A stretch of DNA of 19,183 nt, from positions 1-19,183 of the forward strand of contig CACWUI010000010.1 of assembly GCA_902764045.1 (NCBI GenBank), given 5' to 3'. Position numbers and translations under genes: made by a program. Positions 14,105 through 19,183 of the stretch are shown one piece after another (position 1 is the stretch's first letter; each line of letters opens with the position of its first letter). Below the pieces are notes generated by a model. The model ran no database searches. It was not told the origin of the DNA and was given only the letters and a program-made list of their open reading frames with translations. The DNA is from an uncultured Lachnospiraceae bacterium (GTDB lineage Bacteria; Bacillota; Clostridia; Lachnospirales; Lachnospiraceae).

Positions 14105-16120
14105 GTGAATATAAATACATTTTCGGATAAAAAAACATTGGGAACGCCAGAGGTTTCAGTAATCATTCCTATGTATAATTGTGAGAGGTATGTTCCTGGT
14201 CTTTTAAAGATGTTCTCCGAGCAGAGCTTTAAGGATTTTGAAGTTATATGTGTGATCGATGGTGCTACAGACAGGACAGAGCAGCTTGTAAAAGAGTATT
14301 GTGAAAAAGACCGGCGTTTTTCATATATTTATCAGAAAAACGGTGGTGCCGGAAAAGCAAGAAATACCGGATTGGATATGGCAAGAGGCAAATACATTGT
14401 TTTTTCTGACGCTGATGATATATATTTTGAAAATTATCTGGAAAAGCTTTATGAAACTGCATCAGAATTTGATGCTCAGATAGTAGTTTGCAGGTATATC
14501 CAGATTAATTATTTGAGCGGCAAAGAGTTTATTTTCGGATTTGATACGAAAAATCTTCATAAAAACATAGTTTATTCCCACTGTGAAATAAATAATCTAT
14601 TTAGATCTTTTGAATCCAGAGTAACAAACCGGATTTATAATGCGGAATTCATACGAACTAACGGATTGAGATTTACGGAGACAAGTATAAATAATGATGT
14701 TTTTTTTGGGTGCACTAGTCTTGCTGTTGCTGACAGAATCATGGTTGTGAGTGACACTCTTATGAAATACAGACTTTGTATCAATCCTGATTGTCTTAAC
14801 GCTAACAGAACGACTCATCTCGTTGATGTGGTTAATGTGATGCGTTTTCTATATTCGTGGTTGAAAAAACATTCACTTTTGGATATTCACGGAGAAGACT
14901 ATTTTAGGCGGGTAAATGATACATTAGTGCATTACGGTGAAGGCAAAGTGACTCCAGCTTTTATATCTGAATTTGCACATATGCTGAATGCAGAGGAACC
15001 ATGGAAAGACATGACATCAGGTGAAATCCTTATGTTTCTTGAAAAAGGGTTGTTTGCGAAGGATGCTTTAATAAAAGAAGCGGAGTATAAAGCTAGTATG
15101 AATTCCGGTAATACTGAGAACGATAAGGCGCTTATGCTTAATTATAATAAGTTTAAAAACAGGATACACGCATCCGAACTGTTGCGTCAGGTGTCGTTAG
15201 AGCGTTATGGCAGAGATTTTAAGATGTCGCTTCGAGATAAAAAACTTGCTAACAGGGAAGAACTTAAACTAATGCAGCCAAACGTTAATTTGACGCGGGA
15301 GCAGTGGATCAAAAAAATCAAAAAGCACTACAAGGATAGAATCGGACATGCATTAGATTTAGATAATCCCAAAAGATTCACGGAGAAAATCCAGTGGCGC
15401 AAACTCAATGACCATAACCCGCTGTACTCCACTCTTTCGGATAAGTATGCGGTACGGGAATGGGTAAAGGAAAAAATCGGAGAAGAATACCTGATTCCGC
15501 TTCTTGGAGTATGGGACAGAGCGGAGGAAATAGACTTTGACAATCTTCCCGACAATTTTGTGTTGAAAACAAACAATGCGTCCAGTAGTAACATCATCGT
15601 CAGGGATAAAAAAGACATTAATAAGAGGTTGATCATTGAGCAGATGAATTTTTGGCTCGAGTATCCTTTCTGGGCGGTGTTGGGAGAATTCCATTATAAG
15701 GATATTCAACCGAAGATTATCGCAGAAAAGTTTATGCAATGCGAAGGAACAGATGACATTCCGGACTACAAGTTCTTTTGTTTTCACGGGAAGCCTTATT
15801 GTTGTCAGGTAGATGTCGATAGATATCATGGGCATAAGCGTATTGTTTACGATTTGGATTGGAATCCTCAAGAATGGATATTCAAAAATCGTAAAGCTGA
15901 TGTGTATTCAGGCAGTTTGGAAAAGCCTTTACAGTTTGACGAAATGGTTTCGCTGGTTGAAAAGCTCTGCGAAGGATTTTCCTTTGTCAGAGTGGACTTG
16001 TACGTAATCCAAAATAACATTTACTTCGGGGAAATGACTTTTACTCCCGGAGCCGGACAGGAACCAGTTTTTCCGGATGAATATGATTATATTCTCGGTG
16101 AGCAATGGATTGAGGATTGA
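14105..16120 (+). CDS. GT2 glycosyltransferase fused to TupA-like ATP-grasp domain (671 aa)
   Basis: Residues 15-365 form a GT2 module (VSVIIPMYN, VIDGATDRTE, NGGAGKARNTG, SDADD with D102/D104/D105). It has the same NAEEPWKDMTSG and LERYGRDF tail as module 2 of the preceding gene. Residues about 393-671 match the TupA-like ATP-grasp family: LDNPKRFTEKIQWRKLND, NFVLKTNNASSSNIIV (ATP-binding Lys), IIAEKFM, PDYKFFCFHGKPY, and VRVDLYVIQNNIYFGEMTF (metal-binding Glu). TupA is known for teichuronopeptide synthesis, where amino acids are linked to a glucuronic-acid polymer, so this may be a bifunctional enzyme that adds a sugar and amidates a uronic acid (inference). The start is GTG at 14105, with GGGAG 7 nt upstream. 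An ATG at 14075 has GGAG only 2 nt away and is less likely. Confidence 0.88.
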   Translation: MNINTFSDKKTLGTPEVSVIIPMYNCERYVPGLLKMFSEQSFKDFEVICVIDGATDRTEQLVKEYCEKDRRFSYIYQKNGGAGKARNTGLDMARGKYIVFSDADDIYFENYLEKLYETASEFDAQIVVCRYIQINYLSGKEFIFGFDTKNLHKNIVYSHCEINNLFRSFESRVTNRIYNAEFIRTNGLRFTETSINNDVFFGCTSLAVADRIMVVSDTLMKYRLCINPDCLNANRTTHLVDVVNVMRFLYSWLKKHSLLDIHGEDYFRRVNDTLVHYGEGKVTPAFISEFAHMLNAEEPWKDMTSGEILMFLEKGLFAKDALIKEAEYKASMNSGNTENDKALMLNYNKFKNRIHASELLRQVSLERYGRDFKMSLRDKKLANREELKLMQPNVNLTREQWIKKIKKHYKDRIGHALDLDNPKRFTEKIQWRKLNDHNPLYSTLSDKYAVREWVKEKIGEEYLIPLLGVWDRAEEIDFDNLPDNFVLKTNNASSSNIIVRDKKDINKRLIIEQMNFWLEYPFWAVLGEFHYKDIQPKIIAEKFMQCEGTDDIPDYKFFCFHGKPYCCQVDVDRYHGHKRIVYDLDWNPQEWIFKNRKADVYSGSLEKPLQFDEMVSLVEKLCEGFSFVRVDLYVIQNNIYFGEMTFTPGAGQEPVFPDEYDYILGEQWIED

Positions 16121-16125
16121 CGTGA

Positions 16126-16530
16126 AAAGTTGACGAAATAATTCTTTGGCTTACAAAAGAGCAGTTTCCAAAGACGGAGGCGAATCTGCCGGAAGCGCTG
16201 GGTGCGGATGCACGTATTGGCAAATTTGAGCTACGCTGGTGTGATGACATTGGCAGCCACAAGAAATACTTTTATGCCATGCAGGAGTTTCCTGATGACA
16301 TTATTGTGACTGTGGATGATGACATGGCGAAGAAAGACATTTCTTTACGTGCTCTTATTGAATATGGAGCGGTTTTGCGTAAATCTATGTGGGGAGCCAT
16401 CCGAATGCCGGAAGATTACGCTCAGATGCAGTCTAACTGGGAAGCTTTTTTTAAAGAGCATCCGGATTGCGACCCGGTTTATCATAAAGGATATACTGCA
16501 TTTAGAAAAGAAATGGATTCACATATATAA
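16126..16530 (+). pseudogene. Glycosyltransferase fragment (no start, internally deleted)
   Basis: A frame open from 16126 to the TAA at 16528 encodes about 134 residues without an initiation codon at its head (first ATG 16279). VDEIILWLTKEQFP, FELRWCDDIGSHKKYFYAM and PDDIIVTVDDD match the middle of polysaccharide glycosyltransferases that carry a DDD metal site. The nucleotide-binding N-terminus is missing. Right after DDD the sequence jumps to a C-terminal-like tail (ISLRALIEYGAVLRKSMWG...), so an internal deletion is likely. It begins 5 nt after the ATP-grasp stop. If translated from 16279 it would be an 83-aa peptide of doubtful function. Confidence 0.6.
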
Positions 16531-16555
16531 GGTGGGTTATTTGTTTTGCAATTAG

Positions 16556-17335
16556 GGAACATGTGGTGAAAATGAATATGTAAGTGAAAAAGCCCGGGAG
16601 TTTGGGGAACCGGTCCGGGATTCGGCACTTAAAGAAGATGTGCCCGTTATCATTATGGGGAGTACGGAGGCAGAGTCGGTCAAGCTGTTTTCAAATACGT
16701 ATCTGGCTATGAGAGTAGCTTTTTTTAATGAACTTGATACGTTTGCGGAAATGAACAATATGAATACCTCTCATATAATTGAAGGGGTTTGTGCTGATCC
16801 AAGGATAGGAGACTATTATAATAACCCAAGCTTCGGATATGGAGGCTACTGTCTTCCTAAGGACACTAAGCAGCTTTTGGCAAACTATGCCAATATCCCT
16901 GCAAATCTGATACAGTCAATAGTAGAGAGCAATAGGACAAGAAAAGATTTTATAGCAAAAGAGATTGTTCAAAATGCACTGTATTTAACAGGATGTAAAG
17001 CCGGAGATCTTGATGAGGAAAGCGGCAGATATAAAAAGTCTGATGGTCGAAAAGTAGTGATAGGAATATACAAACTTATTATGAAGAGTGGCAGTGATAA
17101 TTATCGACAGAGTTCGATTTTAGGGGTTATTAAAAGACTCATGATTTCCGGTATGGAGGTAATAGTATACGAACCTATCCTAAAAGGGATGAAAAAATTT
17201 TACGGATGCGAGGTTGTTGATGATTTTGGAACCTTTGCGGAAAAGTGCGATATTGTTGTTACAAACAGGTATGATACTAAGCTGGATGTAATAAAAGAAA
17301 AAGTATTTACCAGAGATATTTATAAAAGAGATTGA
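16556..17335 (+). pseudogene. ugd: UDP-glucose 6-dehydrogenase, N-terminally truncated
   Basis: The remaining 259 codons encode the C-terminal two thirds of UDP-glucose dehydrogenase (UDP-glucose to UDP-glucuronate, 2 NAD+). Visible are KEDVPVIIMGSTEAESVKLF, NTYLAMRVAFFNELDTFAE, the catalytic Cys motif GYGGYCLPKDTKQL (Cys codon 16850-16852) and the UDP-binding C-terminal domain ending VTNRYDTKLD...VFTRDIYKRD. The whole N-terminal NAD-binding Rossmann domain (about 130-150 residues) is missing. The frame begins directly after a TAG at 16553. A GTG at 16640 could start a 231-aa product, but it would lack NAD binding. No internal stop or frameshift is seen, so the truncation may be recent. Confidence 0.85.
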
Positions 17336-17422
17336 ATAAGTTGTTTTTTTAAATTAAAAAAATCCCTAATTGATTAAAATATAAAAGACGAGATTAGATT
17401 TAATGATCAGGAGGATAAATAA

Positions 17423-18073
17423 TTGGACACGCTTGAAGCAATAGAAAAAAGACACTCTGTAAGGGATTACGATGATAAGCCTATTGGGAAGGACACCGTT
17501 GATAAGCTTCAAAATGTAATTGACGATTTAAATTCCGAAAGCGGACTTCACATTCAGTTGGTGCTTGACGAGCCTGAAGCCTTTAGTGAGGAGCATTTAT
17601 CTTATGGCAGGATACACGGGGCAAAGAATTACATTGCACTTATCGGTCCTGACGATCAGGAATTGGAAGAAAAATGTGGATTTTACGGTGAGAAGGCTCT
17701 GCTTGAAGCCGTAAAGCTGGGGCTTGATACATGCTGGGTAGGAAGCACGTATAAAAAGATGACAAGCGTTGTCGATATAAAAAAGGGAGAGCGCTTTCTG
17801 CTTATCATAGCCATTGGCTGTGGTGTGAATGACGGCGAGTCTCACAAGAGTAAGTCCCTTGATGATACAATTATATCGGAGGGTGAAAGACCGGACTGGT
17901 TTATAAAGGGCGGAGAGGCGGCGTTTCTTGCCCCTACTGCCATGAATCAGCAGAAGTTCCAATTTGTCCTGCATGACGGCAACAAGGTGGAGGCTAAGAC
18001 CTACAGGGCATATTTCTGTAAGACTGATCTTTTTGAGGTTGGAGCAGGAAAAGATAATTTTGAGTGGATATAA
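17423..18073 (+). CDS. Nitroreductase family protein, copy 2 (216 aa)
   Basis: This is a close paralogue of the protein at 10763-11431. It has the same FMN-type start (LEAIEKRHSVRDYDDKPI), the same long identical blocks (YGRIHGAKNYIALIGPDDQE, LLAPTAMNQQKFQF-type core) and the same TTG start, here after AGGAGG with 8 nt spacing. Most differences in the DNA are synonymous, which indicates an old duplication kept under selection. Near the C-terminus six residues (GIAKYH in copy 1) are missing, giving TDLFEVGAGKDNFEW. The lost segment is conserved in the family, so substrate or FMN handling may differ. The 87-nt gap before it is AT-rich; no convincing promoter could be picked. A terminator follows at 18167-18207. 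Confidence 0.88.
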   Translation: MDTLEAIEKRHSVRDYDDKPIGKDTVDKLQNVIDDLNSESGLHIQLVLDEPEAFSEEHLSYGRIHGAKNYIALIGPDDQELEEKCGFYGEKALLEAVKLGLDTCWVGSTYKKMTSVVDIKKGERFLLIIAIGCGVNDGESHKSKSLDDTIISEGERPDWFIKGGEAAFLAPTAMNQQKFQFVLHDGNKVEAKTYRAYFCKTDLFEVGAGKDNFEWI

Positions 18074-18166
18074 TAAATGAGGAAATTTACTAAGTGACTT
18101 AAATATAAAAAATGATATTATCAAAATGAAAAGAGCGGTACTAAGTTGCGCCGCCCTTGCTGACTC

Positions 18167-18207
18167 AAACCGTCCTAAGATTCTCAGATCATGAAGGACG
18201 GTTTTTT
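18167..18207 (+). terminator. Intrinsic terminator after nitroreductase copy 2
   Basis: AAACCGTCCT (18167-18176) pairs perfectly with AGGACGGTTT (18195-18204) around an 18-nt loop and runs into six T residues (18202-18207). Flanking GACT (18162-18165) and AGTC also complement each other. It separates the nitroreductase from the metal-regulator unit. Confidence 0.8.
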
Positions 18208-18228
18208 AGTCTCTGCTTATTTTTTATA

Positions 18229-18243
18229 TGAAAATCATTTTCA
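18229..18243 (+). promoter_or_regulatory. Fur/Zur-type operator 1
   Basis: TGAAAATCATTTTCA is a perfect 7-1-7 palindrome of the Fur-superfamily type (compare TGATAATNATTATCA). It ends 6 nt upstream of the -35 hexamer of the regulator gene. An identical copy lies at 18279-18293. Confidence 0.8.
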
Positions 18244-18249
18244 AATTGC

Positions 18250-18278
18250 TTGACTTTTTTTATTGTGAACGTTAAAAT
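18250..18278 (+). promoter_or_regulatory. Promoter of the Fur/Zur-family regulator gene
   Basis: TTGACT (18250-18255), a 17-nt spacer and TAAAAT (18273-18278). The promoter lies exactly between the two identical operators. Confidence 0.75.
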
Positions 18279-18293
18279 TGAAAATCATTTTCA
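18279..18293 (+). promoter_or_regulatory. Fur/Zur-type operator 2
   Basis: This is a second exact copy of TGAAAATCATTTTCA, 50 bp downstream of the first and directly abutting the -10 hexamer, so it covers the transcription start. Binding here would block transcription, consistent with metal-dependent autorepression. Confidence 0.8.
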
Positions 18294-18314
18294 AATTTGT
18301 CCAATGGAGTATAT

Positions 18315-18728
18315 ATGAACAAAACAACCTATAAGACAAGACAGAAACAGGAACTTCTGGACTATTTAAAAAAATATAACGGTGAGCATATTACGGCGGG
18401 AGATCTGTGTGAGCATTTTAAAAAATGCGGAAAGCCCATGGGGCTGACCACGGTTTACCGTCATCTGGAGCGCATGGTGGACGAAGGCACAGTGAGCAAA
18501 TACATAATTGATGCCGGGACGCCTGCCTGCTTCGAATATGTTTCGGAAGAGGAACACTTAAACCACGATGTCTGCTTTCATTGTAAATGTGAAAAGTGCG
18601 GAAGGCTTATACATATGCACTGTGATGAATTAAAGGAGATAAAAGATCATCTGCTCAGTCATCACGGATTTTCCATTAATGATATGCGTACGGTTTTTTA
18701 CGGTACATGTGAGGATTGTGCAAAGTAA
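18315..18728 (+). CDS. Fur-superfamily metal regulator, probably Zur (137 aa)
   Basis: It is a metal-dependent DNA-binding repressor. The N-terminal winged helix is at about 1-80 (TRQKQELLDYLKKY, TAGDLCEHF, and the recognition helix GLTTVYRHLERMVDEG). The C-terminal dimerisation domain has His/Cys metal sites (LNHDVCFHCKCEKCGRLIHMHC), and the structural-zinc Cys pairs are CEKC and the terminal CEDC. GGAG stands 5 nt before the ATG at 18315. The putative zinc/manganese-binding lipoprotein directly downstream favours Zur over Fur or PerR, but metal choice cannot be proved from sequence. Two identical operators around its promoter suggest autoregulation of the whole transport unit. Confidence 0.85.
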   Translation: MNKTTYKTRQKQELLDYLKKYNGEHITAGDLCEHFKKCGKPMGLTTVYRHLERMVDEGTVSKYIIDAGTPACFEYVSEEEHLNHDVCFHCKCEKCGRLIHMHCDELKEIKDHLLSHHGFSINDMRTVFYGTCEDCAK

Positions 18729-18744
18729 AAAGGAGAAAGAAAAC

Positions 18745-19183
18745 ATGAAAAGGCTAATTACAACGGCAGCACTTATTGCGGCAGGGGCTTTTGCGCTTGC
18801 CGGCTGCGCAGGGGGAGAGGAAAAAAAGGAAGACTATACAGGGACCACAGAAACCCACGTTTCGGAAAATGAAGATAGGATAAAAGTGGTTGCCACTGTC
18901 TTTCCTGCATATGACTGGGTAAAGAATATTGCGGGAGAAGAGAATGAAAATATCGAACTTACCCTTCTTTGCGATAAGGGGACCGATATGCACAGCTATC
19001 AGCCTACGGTAGAGGATATTGCAAAGTTGTCAGAGTGTGACATATGTATCTACACGGGCGGAGAGTCTGAAAGTTGGGTAGAAGATATTCTGGACAAGTC
19101 AGGTCAGGAACATGTGGCACGTGTTAATCTTTTGGAAATATTGGGAGATAAAGCAAAAAAAGAAGAAGCTGTCGAAGGTATGC
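18745..19183 (+). CDS. Metal ABC transporter substrate-binding lipoprotein, ZnuA/AdcA-like (partial, C-terminus missing)
   Basis: It is the extracytoplasmic zinc or manganese receptor of an ABC importer. The signal peptide ends in a lipobox (ALAGC, lipidated Cys21), followed by a charged linker and the cluster A-1 family start VVATVFPAYDWVKNIAG. The first metal-ligand His is in DMHSYQPTVEDI, where the family has a conserved His-x-x-x-Pro. CDICIYTGGESESWVEDIL follows as expected. AGGAG precedes the ATG at 18745, 16 nt after the regulator stop, so the two form one operon. The remaining ligands and any His-rich zinc loop lie beyond the right edge, so Zn versus Mn is open. Confidence 0.9.
   Translation, partial: MKRLITTAALIAAGAFALAGCAGGEEKKEDYTGTTETHVSENEDRIKVVATVFPAYDWVKNIAGEENENIELTLLCDKGTDMHSYQPTVEDIAKLSECDICIYTGGESESWVEDILDKSGQEHVARVNLLEILGDKAKKEEAVEGM

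Noticed and set aside
10763..18073. Composite transposon bounded by the nitroreductase copies
   Set aside because: The copies are ordinary genes without transposase or terminal repeats, and I see no target-site duplication.

Overview
The window looks like chromosomal DNA of a low-to-moderate GC Firmicute, most likely a Lachnospiraceae-type clostridium (family-level inference only; I cannot name the genus). The reasons are AGGAGG-type ribosome sites, TTG and GTG starts, clostridial-type versions of the secreted NUC1-like nuclease, galactokinase, TSCPD protein and FeoA-FeoB fusion, and a secreted protein with a Big_2 domain, WSYF/NGW cell-wall-binding repeats and a C39-like domain. I see no rRNA, tRNA, CRISPR array, insertion sequence or phage gene.

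Layout. (1) 1-3310, minus strand: a secreted nuclease under a consensus promoter with a LexA-like box, then an acyltransferase-3 membrane protein, then a secreted repeat protein that runs off the left edge. (2) 3428-7889, plus strand: a compact run of galactokinase, exodeoxyribonuclease III, GNAT acetyltransferase, a short gene remnant, an MscS channel, a TSCPD protein and 3-methyladenine glycosylase I. Xth and Tag act in consecutive steps of base-excision repair. (3) 8001-10556: a FeoA-FeoB ferrous iron transporter with a possible metalloregulator operator. (4) 10694-18073: two paralogous nitroreductases bracket an AT-richer surface-polysaccharide region. It holds a double GT2 glycosyltransferase, a GT2 fused to a TupA-like ATP-grasp domain, and three decayed genes (radical SAM/SPASM tail, a glycosyltransferase piece, and an N-terminally truncated UDP-glucose dehydrogenase). 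(5) 18167-19183: a terminator, a Fur/Zur-family regulator whose promoter sits between two identical 15-bp Fur-type palindromes, and the start of a zinc/manganese ABC transporter lipoprotein.

Three intergenic loci (3334-3410, 7900-7986, 10581-10670) carry one family of GGGGACGGTTCTT-type hairpins resembling REP elements. The most unusual part is region 4. One GT module of about 370 residues occurs three times in two proteins, and the third copy is joined to a TupA-like ligase domain. TupA is linked to attaching amino acids to a glucuronic-acid polymer, and the nearby ugd remnant would have supplied UDP-glucuronate, so this may be a partly decayed locus for an amino-acid-decorated uronic acid polymer.
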